A stretch of 64,000 nucleotides of DNA from positions 609,614 to 673,613 of the forward strand of contig CAKOGP040002424.1 in the NCBI GenBank assembly GCA_933822405.4, in the 5' to 3' direction. Below are positions 40,724 to 52,006 of this stretch, one piece after another. The first letter of the stretch is position 1, and every line of letters begins with the position of its first letter. The notes beneath the pieces were generated by a model that searched no databases, was not told where the DNA came from, and saw only the letters and a program-made list of their open reading frames with translations. The stretch is from Cylindrotheca closterium (taxonomy: Eukaryota > Bacillariophyta > Bacillariophyceae > Bacillariales > Bacillariaceae). The translations under genes and the position numbers were made by a program.

Positions 40724-42598
40724 TCAAGATTTTCGAGCACGCTTCTTTGCAGCTGCTGGTTTCGCTTCAGACGCCACATCAGGAACGGTCTTGGCAGCTA
40801 CCGCCTTTGCAGTTTTTGCAGCAGCAGCAGTTGGTGTAACTTTCATGGCAGCTGCTGCGGCAGCTGCTGCCGCCAGAGCAGCACCCGGAACAGCAACAGC
40901 AGACGCTACTGCAGTCTGAGCCTTGTTGTCGACCTTTCGCTTGCGCTTTCCACCTGATTTTCCTTTCTTTGCGCCACCTTGGGTCTCTGCTTTACCCGCT
41001 TCGTCTGGTTTGCCCTTTGTTTGAGCTCCCTTTTGTCCACCTGCTTTTGACTGAGCTCCAGCCTTCGACTTCGATGCAGGTGCTTTGGACTTTCCACCCT
41101 TTGATTTTGATCCTTTGCTAGTAGCTGCAGCTGCGGGAGCTGGTGAAGGCTGTGCAACAATACCAAGAAGGGCTTCTTCATCCGGTGTTTGGCTGTCTCC
41201 CCCACGCAACTTGGCAAGTCTAACCCGCTTCGCTTGAAGGCTTCCCTCTTTCTGCATCAGCTGCTTCTTCAACGTTATCAACGTCAAAATATGCTTTCTT
41301 ACGGTATCATACAAATCGCAAACACGTCTTGTTGGAACTGGTTTTGCAGACACCTTAAGTTCCTTCAGGGTTTGATCCATCTTGGTCAGTAGTGTTTTGT
41401 TTATACCAGTAGCCCCACCAGTAGCAGGTGGAATGAGTCGCCCAGATTGTAGGTATGGATTTTGTGGCATTGGCATTGGTGCTGTGGAGGCAAAACTTTG
41501 GCCCAGCAATGCAGGGGAGTCGGCCACGGCGGCACCTGGGACGGGTGATTGGGACCGCGACGCGTTGCGTGAAGAAGCGGCGCTGCTCATTCGGCTCGGT
41601 GCAACCACCCCGGCAGACCGGGCGGCTCCCGTAATGTGACCTCCCATCTTCTTTATCTTTCTAAGTTTGGCTTCAATTTGCTTCAACTCTTTTCTCAGTC
41701 TAATTTCCTCGACTTCTTCTTCCTTACTTCGATTCCACATTCGGTCTAGATGCAACCGCCGTTCTCGTTCATAGTCAGCATCAAACATTTTATTGGAGGT
41801 ACCCGTACCAATGCTGTTGATTAGAGGTTGGTTCTTTGGATGTGCTGCTGCAAGCGATTTGGCTGCTGCAGTTTGAAGCAGAACGGCTTCGGTTCGTTCC
41901 TTCGCATCTGGTGCTGATTGGTCCGGAACGATTGCCGATAATCTTTGTGATTCTTCTGCAGCTATCTGTGATATTCTTGCCTGAGATAGTGTCGCAGCCA
42001 CACTGTAGTACCGCTTTTGTAGATCATCGACTGATCGAGTAATAAAAGTATCGTCAACATCCGCAGAATTATAATAGTCAAACCAATGGTCATGTATCAC
42101 TGCCCATCTCAATTCATACTTTCCAGCTAGTTCCATCAGGTAGTCAGTCTCACTTTTTGTCCATTCATCGCTTTTCAAGTATTTGGCGTATTCATCGTCC
42201 GTGTAAACAACTTGATTCATGTGAACGTCGAACTTGGCATAAGGATAGTCAGTGTACTCCACCTCTGCCCGAACCCAATGGTTGAAGAGAGCACCATCTG
42301 GCCTTGACGATGATGCAAAAGATGTCCATGTCCATTTCCTAGCTGGTTTGTCGCTTGAAATCATTTTATTCCCGATTTTTACTTTTGTTGGACCATTTTG
42401 GTCACTGTTATCCTGGGTGAATGTGGGCGCAATAGGAGGGAGAGCTGCCGATTTCTTGTCTTGTTTTCCATGCAATATGGGCTGTAATTCCTTCGAAATT
42501 TCCATCATTCTCCTTGCCTTTGAAGGCTCCAGTCCTCGAAGAGCTGGCGGTACATCTTGTTCAACGCTATCGCCCAGAATGAACGCAGCATCATTCAT
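40724..42598 (-). CDS. SWC4/DMAP1-like chromatin-complex subunit
   Basis: 624 residues from ATG 42596-42598. Residues 85-200 match the DMAP1/SWC4 N-terminal SANT-containing domain: WTWTSFASSSRPDGALFNHWVR, YPYAKFDVHMNQVVYTDDEYAKYL, WTKSETDYLMELAGKYELRWAVIHDHW, then DDLQKRYYSV. A basic helical region (about 275-315) and a conserved block at about 400-455 (LLTKMDQTLKELK...RRVCDLYDTVRKHILTL) follow. The last 150 residues are Lys/Ala/Ser-rich low complexity. The family is a shared subunit of the NuA4 acetyltransferase and the SWR1 H2A.Z exchanger in the nucleus. Its start is about 300 bp from the divergent Cys/His-module gene. Confidence 0.87.
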   Translation of the reverse strand: MNDAAFILGDSVEQDVPPALRGLEPSKARRMMEISKELQPILHGKQDKKSAALPPIAPTFTQDNSDQNGPTKVKIGNKMISSDKPARKWTWTSFASSSRPDGALFNHWVRAEVEYTDYPYAKFDVHMNQVVYTDDEYAKYLKSDEWTKSETDYLMELAGKYELRWAVIHDHWFDYYNSADVDDTFITRSVDDLQKRYYSVAATLSQARISQIAAEESQRLSAIVPDQSAPDAKERTEAVLLQTAAAKSLAAAHPKNQPLINSIGTGTSNKMFDADYERERRLHLDRMWNRSKEEEVEEIRLRKELKQIEAKLRKIKKMGGHITGAARSAGVVAPSRMSSAASSRNASRSQSPVPGAAVADSPALLGQSFASTAPMPMPQNPYLQSGRLIPPATGGATGINKTLLTKMDQTLKELKVSAKPVPTRRVCDLYDTVRKHILTLITLKKQLMQKEGSLQAKRVRLAKLRGGDSQTPDEEALLGIVAQPSPAPAAAATSKGSKSKGGKSKAPASKSKAGAQSKAGGQKGAQTKGKPDEAGKAETQGGAKKGKSGGKRKRKVDNKAQTAVASAVAVPGAALAAAAAAAAAMKVTPTAAAAKTAKAVAAKTVPDVASEAKPAAAKKRARKS

Positions 42599-42895
42599 GG
42601 TTTAGCCTTGTTGTTGAAGTGGTAACTGTTACCGGTACTGATAGATGTTGCCATTATCCACGGTCAGAGAACAGACTGCGGTCTGTTCAATTGATATTCC
42701 CCTGAAACATCCCCGGAATTCTGGGAATCCCACCATCGCAAATTGAAATTTATTTAGCGCCAATTCTCTAAATGCGCGCCGGCGAGGTGCGTTGAGTGCA
42801 AGCAAGCGAAGGATCATCGCTCAATTTGCACTCACAAATTGTTGCGGTCTACCACCGACAGAGCGTTTCCATATTTCACCTTGCATCAAGAGGCA

Positions 42896-45800
42896 ATGAA
42901 CAGTGACGAATTATCTAGTGAGCGAAGGGACTGTCCTCCTTCTGACTTTCAAAGGGATGCGCTTCCTCCGGCGGAAATGGATCATGTAATGAACATTCAT
43001 GACCCAATCAATATCAAGCCTCGGTCAGCTCCGTATCAGCATCATTCTCATGGGCAGTACTCGTATCCTCCTCCACACTATCAGTACCCGGGATCTAGAC
43101 ATCCAATCCAATCTGTGGTAACCACTTCGTTCAGCACTGATGAACAGGATCGTGAAGATCGATCTGCATTTCGCCCGCCTTATCTTCCTGCTCCACGCAA
43201 CTCATATGCTGACTATCCTCCGCATGATGGCCGCTACTTTGAACGAACCGCATCGACAGATGCAGGAGCCCCCTACCAATATCGCCCTTTTGAGGGTCAC
43301 AACATTGACAGCGAACAGATGCACTATGCAAGGGAACTTCCTCCTATCCAAGAAGCCGATGTGGAACTTCGTACTCCACCACAAGAAGTCATTGTCCCAA
43401 GAAGCAGTATGCGGGTTCCTCCAAGTCCACGAGAGCAGCCTCCTCCTCCTTTCGGAGCTCGTCCAGAGGGAATTCCGCCTGCGTCGAGCTTCCACAGCGA
43501 TGGTCCGTTGAAGAGAAGCTTTTGGCACCACGCCAGACCGACTGATGAATATCATCAAGGACCGTCGATTCCGAACGAATTCATGCCTCCCAAAAGGGCT
43601 AAAGTCGGAACGAGTGGCGGCGGAAGACGAGAACTTCTGCTTGCCCCAAGCAGAACTTTTTCGCAAGAATTCACGGATATGCCAGCTTCGGCTGAACGGG
43701 ACACAAGATCAAGAGGTCACGGCGGTTGGTTCAACCGAGGAATGTCATGGGACACTCGGGATGACCACTACAGCCGAAAGGGAAATGGAAGTGAAATCTA
43801 CCCAAGTCACTCATGGAACAGAAGTCCACAAAGAGAGGGAAACATGATGCAACATTGGGACACTCCATTTGCTCTATCTCCAAGAAACAGATATCCAACG
43901 GGAGAGGGTGGACGATACGAGCTTGCTCAAGGACACTCGTGGAGCCCTAAATGGCATCAACATGACGATCAGCGTTGGGGCATGCCTCAAAATAGGGATG
44001 ATACTGAGGCTATGCACTTCGGTCCTCCCATGGAAGAACGAGAGGCATACGAGCGTTTCCGCCGCCAAGGAACCTTCGACTCGCGATCAGAGCCCGAACC
44101 GCCCGTGCGATACATCAACGCTCCAGCAATGCCAACTCACGCATCGCCAAACTACCCATCCACTCCTTTGTCTCATCGCATTGCTCCTCCAAAAATGGGC
44201 GATGCACCCTTTCTCGGTGCCACTTCTGATATGCAACCAGTTTCATCATCACAAACGAAGGGACCGATTCGTCTTCTCGCGCTTTCGGGAGATAGAGTAA
44301 CACTCAGCGAAACTCTTTGCTTGGTTCGCGAGGTATGTACTGCAAGAAACGATTCAACCTCTTGCGCAATTATTTGAAACATTCAACTCACACTTGCTTT
44401 CAACAGAACATTGAAGTTTTCACAGCAACAAAGGAAGATGTCGATGCTCCAGCTCCAGGACGAAAACAGGCTATCGTGGTTGGGCAAGTAGGTTTGCGGT
44501 GTATCCATTGTAGACATACCACTAAGTCCAGCGAACGAGTGAAGAGAGCCGTCTGCTACCCATCTTCCATCAAGCGCATTTACCGTTCAGTCATTGACAT
44601 GAAACTTGATCACTTCTTGCATTGCAAGTTTGTCCCTGTTTCTTTGAAGGATAGGCTCATTGCACTCAAGGCAAACAACACACGAAGTACTGGAACAACA
44701 ATGCAATACTTCATCAAGGCCGCTTCATCATTGGGAATGGTTGACGCTAGCTCTGGTGTTAGGCTGACGGAGATTGCCCCAGGTCTTTCACCCCCTCCTC
44801 CACCATCCAGTTCGGAAAATGCCAAACATGGCAGTCCAAGAATGGAGACAGAAAAGGATAAAAGAGCTCTAATTGCACCAATGAGCCCACTGAGTCCACC
44901 TCAAATCGACCGAAACAACTCTTTGTCGTCTGAAGGGACTGAAAGCGCTGGAACCGTCTTGGGTGAAGACGACTTGCCAGAGGCATTCACAGGATGTGTT
45001 TCGCTAGCAATACCAGAGGACGAAAAAGCTTTGAGCCCACTTCGTTGCTTCCTTCGAGAGCAAGTTTGCGCCTTTTCTGCCACAGAAGAGGATATCGCGG
45101 TCCGCACACCAACAACGTTCTCCGTCTCGGTTGGTCAAGTTGGAGTTGCATGTAAACACTGTTTGAAAGAACCAGCAAAGTCCAGATTGAATCGAGCAGT
45201 ATGCTTTCCCTCTTCTGTTACAAGGATTTACCAATCTGTTGCTGATATTCAGCGCTACCATCTTGGTGAATGCAAAATGGTTCCAGCCGACATCAAGGAA
45301 CAGTTTGCAGAGCTCCAGCAAGCAAGTTCGAAGGGATCGAAAGGCCTGGCAACGAGACAGTACTGGATCAACTCCGCCAAAAGAATTGGGTTGGTCGATA
45401 CGACCAAGGGAATCAGGTTCGGACGGGATCCTTCCCAACCAGCAGAGAAGGCATTCTCGTTGGACATTCTTGCGCAAGTGGCTTCGCATGTTACTACTGT
45501 GAATCGCCCAATTGTGCTACCCGAGGACCAACCAAGCATCGCCGAGTTCATTTACGTCGTTATGCAACAATTGCAACCTTGCCGATTCACGGAGGCTGAT
45601 CGCAACAAGAGACGCTTGAAGGATGTTGGGTGCATTGGGGTTGAATGCAAACACTGCGCAGGCAAGGTTGACAGCCGAAAGTTCTTTTGGTCTAGTGTCA
45701 ACGCAGTTGAATCAAACTTTGTTTCAGTCCACACTCATATGGGGGAATGCAAACATGTGCCCGAAGAACTGAAAGAGAAACTTGCTAATCTGAAGAAGCT

Positions 45801-46191
45801 TCGAAAGGAGCAAACATCTGCACTGAAGACTGGATCTCAGAAAGCATTCTTCTCACGAATCTGGGAGCGACTCCATAAGGAAGAACAGAAGGCTGAAGAA
45901 GCTGAGAAGAAGGCTGAAGACGTCGTCGACATGGGATCCAATGATGTCGAGATGAAGTCTGACCACGACAATAAAATGCTGGAAGACGAGGAGGAGAAGC
46001 CACAAGGTGACTCAGCTGACGCCGTTGCAAGCAAAAGTGCACTCTCTCTGCACAGCGAATCAGAAACAGCACCACTCTCTCCAATCCCTCAGTCGAAGGA
46101 GACCGGTGGTATTGATGCACTGAAGACACCACCCTTGGTTTCGCCATCGACTGACAAGTTGAAGGATCAGATGTCAATGGTTACTGTCTAG
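42896..46191 (+). CDS. Protein with three Cys/His modules (unknown function)
   Basis: Two exons: 42896-44332 and 44407-46191, 1073 residues; the intron is 74 nt (gtatgt...acag). Residues 1-475 are Pro/Ser/His/Arg-rich and disordered. Three related modules follow, at about 478-590, 690-800 and 860-975. Modules 1 and 2 read VxVGQVGxxCxHC, then RAVCxPSSxxRIYxSV, then H-x2-(x)C (HFLHC, HLGEC). This suggests a zinc site made of CxxC, a middle Cys and a distal His/Cys. Module 3 keeps CKHC and HMGEC but has FFWSSV in place of the middle Cys. I associate such modules with diatoms and do not know a function; nucleic-acid binding is a guess. The tail is acidic. It shares a ~300-bp divergent promoter with SWC4. 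Confidence 0.75.
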
Positions 46192-46507
46192 GAGAATATA
46201 TCAAAACAATATTGATGGGGATGTACGTGGGAGCTGAAATCTGTCACTGTAAACATAGCAGTATAAAATAGAACAAAGAACATTAGGTCACATTGTTGAG
46301 CTTCTTACACGAGAGTAGTTGGTATTGTCCTCGAAAGAAGTTGCCCAATTCTTTACATCTAGCAGCAACACACATGCATCGAGGACTTGAAATGAGTACA
46401 CAGCACCAAATATCTATTAAAGTAGTTAATGCTTGGCACTGCGTTTTGAAAAATGAATAGTTGCCCCTGATCACCATATCATAAGCCGAACCCAATGGAA
46501 CAATAGC

Positions 46508-47803
46508 CTATCCCATGGCAAAGTTCAAGTTTTCTGGTGGATGGTATTCATTGCGGGTGAACACACCCGACATACGCATCGTTGAAGGACGGCTTTCCAT
46601 CCAAAGCCTCTTGATAACTTCTTGATCGACGAATGGCGTACAATCCGATCCAGGAGGCAATTCCTCGTGTTCAATGTGTACGGTATGCTGGCGGATGTGT
46701 TCTTGCACAGCTATTCGAACTGCCTCTAAAACTGCCATTTCTGCAGCCCTATTATCCTGGAACCTGGACTGTATTCTATTTTGTTGACTGCCATTCTGAT
46801 TCTGAATATCATCGGATGTTACTGTAACATTGGGAAAAGTTCTCCAGAAGAATGCGTGAGGAGTCAGTGGTCTTGTCTTATCCTCGTCCAAAGCTGTAAA
46901 TGTTGAAGCCGATTCCATCGTAGCTGTCTCTGAGACAATACCATCATCCCGGTGAGCTTGATTTTGTGACGGCCGAACCAAAGTTCTTGTTCTCCCTCTT
47001 TCTGGTGTCTGGATAGACGTACTGACTGCAGTACTACCACCGTTAAGCACGCTTTCATTGGTATCATCTCGGGTTTTCTTTTCTTCCACAAGCGTCTCTC
47101 CCAATAGAGAGGAAGCTTCTGATGCAGTGCGGACCAATTTAACTTTCATTCTTGGAATCTCTAGCATCTTCCTGGCATCCTCATTGGACGGTATTTGCGC
47201 CGATCTTGCACCCTCGCCTTCTTCCTCCTCCTCGTCGTCATCGATTGGTGATTCTACCGGCGAAATGAAATCTCCTAAAGAACCGGTAGAGTGCATCTTT
47301 TGTCCGGCAGGAGTGTTGTAGTATTTCGAGCAGAATGCATCCAGATTCAGATTGGAGGCGTTTGGTGATGCTGGATGCATAGGTGGTCGATTAGGATCAC
47401 GATTTGACATTGGAGCCGTATCATTGGTGTCTTGGGTATCCTCTGACATTATTCGCGAAACAATTTGTGGGACAAAATTAACTGCCCTTTCTTGGGAAGA
47501 ACCATCCATTGGTACATCTTCCACCACTCCAGCTGGGCTCATTTGTTTTGGTCCATGTCGAGCATTGGAATCTCCTATTTCTTTCGTCAATGGAGAAGAT
47601 GGCTTCGATCGAAACGGATTCGCCAAGATCCCGTTCTTTTCGCAAGCAAACTCGGTCCATTCCGAATCTGCAGAATTAGCTTGATCACCAAATCCAAAGC
47701 TGTTGCTCAACGGATTGGCTGTTTCTGACACCTGATTTGATGTCCTGAATCCTGAAGCAACATTCGATCCCTCGGAAATCGCTTGACTTCTTTTTCGATC
47801 CAT
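46508..47803 (-). CDS. Disordered protein with conserved-looking C-terminus (unknown function)
   Basis: 431 residues, single exon from ATG 47801-47803. It is mostly Ser/Asn/Thr/Glu-rich and disordered, with an acidic run near residue 190. The C-terminal 110 residues look folded: HAFFWRTFPNVTVT, then a helix AAEMAVLEAVRIAVQEHIRQ, then HEELPPGSDCTPFVDQEVIKRLW. No known domain was recognised. It is convergent with the Cys/His-module gene, 316 bp apart. Confidence 0.62.
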   Translation of the reverse strand: MDRKRSQAISEGSNVASGFRTSNQVSETANPLSNSFGFGDQANSADSEWTEFACEKNGILANPFRSKPSSPLTKEIGDSNARHGPKQMSPAGVVEDVPMDGSSQERAVNFVPQIVSRIMSEDTQDTNDTAPMSNRDPNRPPMHPASPNASNLNLDAFCSKYYNTPAGQKMHSTGSLGDFISPVESPIDDDEEEEEGEGARSAQIPSNEDARKMLEIPRMKVKLVRTASEASSLLGETLVEEKKTRDDTNESVLNGGSTAVSTSIQTPERGRTRTLVRPSQNQAHRDDGIVSETATMESASTFTALDEDKTRPLTPHAFFWRTFPNVTVTSDDIQNQNGSQQNRIQSRFQDNRAAEMAVLEAVRIAVQEHIRQHTVHIEHEELPPGSDCTPFVDQEVIKRLWMESRPSTMRMSGVFTRNEYHPPENLNFAMG

Positions 47804-48388
47804 TGTGTTTCGGATCAGTCTCTAAACAGAAATTGCTGAGCGTTGGTTCCGATGTTTCGACAGTAAATCATGGAGGTGCGTGCCGTCAATAACAACAACG
47901 GATCAGGAAGAGATTTTGCTCGCTATATTTGCATCTTTGGAGGCAAGCGAGCAAGCCGACTCAACTTACACTCCTTTTAGCGCGCTTGCCAAAACCACAT
48001 GAACCACGATGGTGCACCGATTGCCAGGAACTGGTACCATCACAGCAATACTTCTATTGTCGTCTTACCAACAGTGATAAATTAAACAAACATTATATGT
48101 TTAGTAGCAATTCGGTCTTTTGCTTGTTACTAGAAAGAAGTTTCTTTGTGGGGCTTACTAAAACTACTCGTAGTAGTAGAAATTTGGACCTACTCTTTTG
48201 AAGAATGGAACGTTTTAAAAATTCAACAGAATAGAGCTCCTTAATTAGCAGATAAATTATACTAAAGATGATATCAGTTCACCGAAATGAAGCGATGGCA
48301 TATGATGGGTGTCTTGTGTTGCAGATCAAAGCTATTGTTCATTGTATAATTTCTATGGTCAAATTGTGAAAGTGAATAGCACGAAGTA
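47804..48388. other. Intergenic upstream of tRNA-Ile
   Basis: 585 bp with no convincing gene. It holds the promoter of the minus-strand gene on the left and becomes AT-rich towards the tRNA. Confidence 0.45.
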
Positions 48389-48462
48389 GCTTGGGTAGCT
48401 CAGCTGGTTAGAGCGTGGGTCTAATAAACCCAAGGTCGTGGGTTCGAGCCCCACTCCGAGTA
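48389..48462 (+). tRNA. tRNA-Ile (anticodon AAT)
   Basis: A 74-nt cloverleaf. The acceptor stem GCTTGGG pairs with TCCGAGT (with G-T wobbles) before discriminator A. The D arm is AGCTC...GAGC, the anticodon stem TGGGT/ACCCA encloses loop CTAATAA, and the T arm is GTGGG-TTCGAGC-CCCAC. No intron and no encoded CCA. A T-rich terminator (cttttgtttt) follows. An identical gene lies inverted at 53421-53494. Confidence 0.95.
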
Positions 48463-49106
48463 CACTTTTGTTTTCCCTAATAGCTTGCAGCTTATAGTGT
48501 TGATGCTTTGTACCGGTAGGTACACGTACACGTGTACCTGGTACTCGTTGGGCGGTGCTCGTACCGTAATACTACGTACCTTGTGGCGGAGGCTGTTTCA
48601 TTTTCTATTCATTCATGCCAAATTCTCAGTTTCTGAAGAGTGTTCTTTTTTAACCCCTGCTGTCCAATAAAAACCTACGATACCATATATGAAATATTAT
48701 ACTCTAATCGTAAATTATTTGAGCAAAAAGCGCGGTTATTCCATGGGAACAAAGGCCGTACACATGCAACATTTGAATAAAAAATAAGCTGTTCACCACC
48801 TCTACCAAAAAAGATATTCGTCACTTCTCTCTCGAGTAAAAAGCGCGGTTCCCTGTGGTGGCACATATAGTTTAATCGAGCGCTAAATTATCCGCAGTGC
48901 AAGACGGAACAAAGGCCATGAATGTCGAAGAGTTATACACGCAAAAGGCCTGAAAGTCACCATTAATTCAAATTTGTATCAAAGCTGACGACGAAGCCTT
49001 CTCTGGCTCTCCGTTTAGAGCTTTGTGAAGACCGGCTACATTCTATTCGTATTCGTAATCGTTTTCGTTGTATGTTTGTTCCAAACCTGCTCACAATTCA
49101 GACATC
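48463..49106. other. Gene-free region with short direct repeats
   Basis: 644 bp. It contains a TACCGGTA palindrome at 48511-48518 running into a near palindrome of 'gtacacgt' units, and two copies of 'aaaaagcgcggtt' about 115 bp apart (near 48724 and 48839). 'ggaacaaaggcc' also occurs twice. No ORF of interest. Confidence 0.5.
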
Positions 49107-49670
49107 ATGAGCAATTACAAGGACAACCTCATCAAGAAGATCGGTGGACAAAATCAATATGATTTTGCAATCATCAAATATTGCGAAAGCATTCAAAACG
49201 ATCCACGGGTCATTTTCTTTTTCGACAATCTAAGCATATCCGATTTGATTGACCTGCAGAAGCGATTGTTGGACGTGGCATTCCTGGATCTATCTCCTAG
49301 CGGATCCGAAGTCATGATGAATACCGCGGCCCTGCAATGCCACATGCTTTGGCGAATGGGCTTGAACGAAAGATACTTCGAAGTTATGAAAGGGCATTTC
49401 ATCGAAGCTCTTCGAGACTGTTGGGTAGAAGAGAGCGTCGTTCAAACCTTCGAAAGGCACTATGAAAGACTGCGTCCAATGTTCCAACAAAATGATAAGA
49501 TTATGCTTGATGCCGAAATTCGTGAACAGTCTCCTGCTGGCCGAATTCAAATTACACTTCTTCAAGAGCCGACACGATATCACGCCGGAAGGATGCGAGA
49601 ACTTCAAGAGTTGCGCCGCTTTGACTTTCCTGGAAGTAGGACAGTGATAACCGGAACAGGTCAGAACTGA
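49107..49670 (+). CDS. Truncated-hemoglobin-like (2/2 globin) protein
   Basis: 187 residues from ATG 49107 (the frame extends upstream only from a TTG). Residues 8-120 follow the group I truncated globin plan: LIKKIGGQNQYDFAIIKYCESI (A-B helices, Tyr at the usual B10 place), NDPRVIFFFDNLSISDLIDLQKRLLDVAF (C-E), ALQCHML with a His at the proximal F8 position, then GLNERYFEVMKGHFIEALRDCWV (G-H). About 60 residues beyond the globin fold follow, an unusual C-terminal extension. Family members bind haem and O2 or NO. The match is by pattern only, so moderate. Confidence 0.6.
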   Translation: MSNYKDNLIKKIGGQNQYDFAIIKYCESIQNDPRVIFFFDNLSISDLIDLQKRLLDVAFLDLSPSGSEVMMNTAALQCHMLWRMGLNERYFEVMKGHFIEALRDCWVEESVVQTFERHYERLRPMFQQNDKIMLDAEIREQSPAGRIQITLLQEPTRYHAGRMRELQELRRFDFPGSRTVITGTGQN

Positions 49671-49827
49671 GCGGCCCTCTGGCCAAGATGGTTATTGATC
49701 ACATGTACAGGTTGTTGATGAAAACCAAATCGACTGGACAATTTTGAATAATGCATTGTATAATATCAACTAGCTGAAAAAAGTTACTGCTTTACATTGA
49801 TTTCCATGTATTTCCAGCAGCATTGCG

Positions 49828-51635
49828 TTACCAAGCCTTGTCTTCGGACTTTCCTCCTGCTTCTTTCGCTGCTCGCTCCTCTTGAAGTGCCTCGTGTCGA
49901 GATCGTCGGGCACGATTCAATCGGTACTTGCTTGACATTTCGCTCAATGCCAAATCTGCCATTCGATCACTTTCCATCTCAACAAAAGCAAATGTTGTGT
50001 TGGTTGGAACGATACAAGTGACTCCGCGTGCACCACCATACTTTCGGAATGCTCGCTCCAATTCTGCCCGACGAATGTCCACTTCTGTTTGAGTCGAGAT
50101 CTTTGATAGTCCACTGACGAATAATTTTCGCTGCAAAAGTAGGAAGAATATACAACAGTGTTAGCGGCGTAAGGCTTGTGTATGCCTGGGACAACATAGA
50201 AACTACGCACCGGATGGACAGCATTGAAGCTGTTGACACCGGCAACGTCTGACAAATCTCCCTTGGCCATAACTGGTTGGTTACCCCACCATGCTCGATA
50301 GACCATCCAATTCTCCGGACCTATAAAGGGGGAAGATAAAAAGTCAATACCACACTGTCGATGAATAAAATAAACAACAGCCCACAAACCTCGCAAACGT
50401 ACTTCCATAGTCATCGCATGACGGAAATTGCAAAAACAGCGAACACGGTTTGGAGGGAAGCTCCTTCCTATGCTCAAGCCGAACACAGTGCTTGTCTTGC
50501 ATGAAGACGTCAAACCCATCACCATTGATCTGAATTTGCAGCGTAATGGCTTCTTGTCCGAATATTAATGGAACCTGAGACAAGGGAAGGGCGATCGACT
50601 GTCCCCAAATACCCTCCTGCTTGTCGTTCACAACCAATTGCCCGCCTCTTTCAAACTGCCGAGGATTAAAGTGAAATAGTACACTGTTGAAATCGTCGTG
50701 ACCTGGACCTGCAATATTGATACTACAAGAGGAAGAAATGATATTCTTCTGTTAGATGTGGCTGCAATGCAATAGATGTTGAATCAATCGTGCAATCTCT
50801 CGTGGACGAATACAAACCTGAAGCGCTTGGAATCATTCGGAGCATGAAACTTGATCACAATCGTATTATTACCGGTTCCATTCTGAGCTTTTGTAATATC
50901 GAACTCCGGCAATTCCACCAAAAAGGCTCCAACGTTTGGACTCCCAACTCCTTCCGGAGGCGTCCACTGCGTCTCGTCTGGAGTGGCCGGGAACAGAGTT
51001 TTTCCTTTCCATGGCTTGATATTGAGCCTCTCTGAGAATTCGTGAGGAGGTGTGTCGATTTTCATGTTACTGAGCAATCCGCCTTCGGAAGTGGTATCTT
51101 CTAGTTTCTTGCGTTTCAACGATGGCCCCGTAGATATGTCTGTCTCTTTTGTCTCCAAGTGGCTCTTTCGTAGCGTTTCCTGCTTGACTGCGTCTGCAAC
51201 CATGGCCTTCTTTGCCTCGTCGACCTCATCACGTAAAGCATCAAGTTTTGCAGTTCGTCGATCATGCAGCGTCTGCTCGTCTTGCTCTTCGTCAGAACTG
51301 TAGTCTTCTTCAGCGGAACTGCCATCGCTAACGTCATCACCGCTTGCTGCTGGCACATTCTCTCTCTTCCTCCGTCGTTTCTTTTGTTTACTAGCTTGAC
51401 TCTGTTTGAATTCAGTTTCTTTCGCTGCAAGCTTTTCTCTTGCCTTTTGCTCCTTGAGTCTTGCTGCCTGTCGTTCAAACTGCCGAATGGTCTGATACAT
51501 GTTGACGAGTGCTTCCTCTTCTTTCGTTGGTTTGAAATCTTCAGGCAATTCCAACAAGTGAAATTTGGCTTGGTTTGCAGCAGAGGCATTTTTCCATGAA
51601 CTTGCCGCTTTTGAATCAACACGTTCACCAGCCAT
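49828..51635 (-). CDS. Galectin-domain and RRM fusion protein
   Basis: Four exons: 51635-50818, 50722-50403, 50320-50211 and 50130-49828, giving 516 residues. Donors gtttgt, gtacgt and gtgcgt keep frame throughout. Residues 1-200 are charged and Lys/Glu-rich with coiled coil and nuclear-localisation-like KKRRRKR. Residues 240-390 form a galectin-type domain: VGAFLVELPEF, FSINIAGPGHDDFNSVLFHFNPR, LVVNDKQEGIWGQ, INGDGFDVFMQD, then LEHRKELP. The galectin HxNPR, V-x-N and W landmarks are kept, while the Glu after Trp-Gly is Gln. After DDYGSPENWMVYRAWWGNQP comes an RRM at about 416-490 (RKLFVSGLS, then NTTFAFVEME) and an Arg/Glu-rich tail. A nuclear RNA-binding role is inferred. The fusion is unusual to me. 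Confidence 0.8.
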
Positions 51636-51711
51636 GATGTGTTGTTGATTCGTTCGAATATCTTTTAATAGGTGTAGATTCTCTGTCGAGTGCGTCGTGG
51701 CTATTGAAATT

Positions 51712-51909
51712 GTCTCCAAAAGTATAACAGTAATATTACGGCAATAATGAACTCGATCTTCCCACGCAAGATTGTTTTGTTGTAAGGGTGCGGTACCAGT
51801 AGGTTATGTGGTCTCCAAAAGTATAACAGTAATATTACGGCAATAATGAACTCGACCTTCCCGCGCAAGATTGTATTGTTGTAAGGGTGCGGTACCAGTA
51901 GGTTATGTG
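51712..51909. repeat. 99-bp tandem duplication
   Basis: Two adjacent copies, 51712-51810 and 51811-51909, each starting 'gtctccaaaagtataac' and ending 'ggttatgtg', with a few substitutions. They lie between the galectin-RRM gene and tRNA-Phe. Confidence 0.85.
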
Positions 51910-51937
51910 CAAATCGAAATCAGTGGTACAAAAGGAA

Positions 51938-51964
51938 TGCCTCGACTGTGAATCGAACACAGGG

Positions 51965-52006
<42 letters not shown>

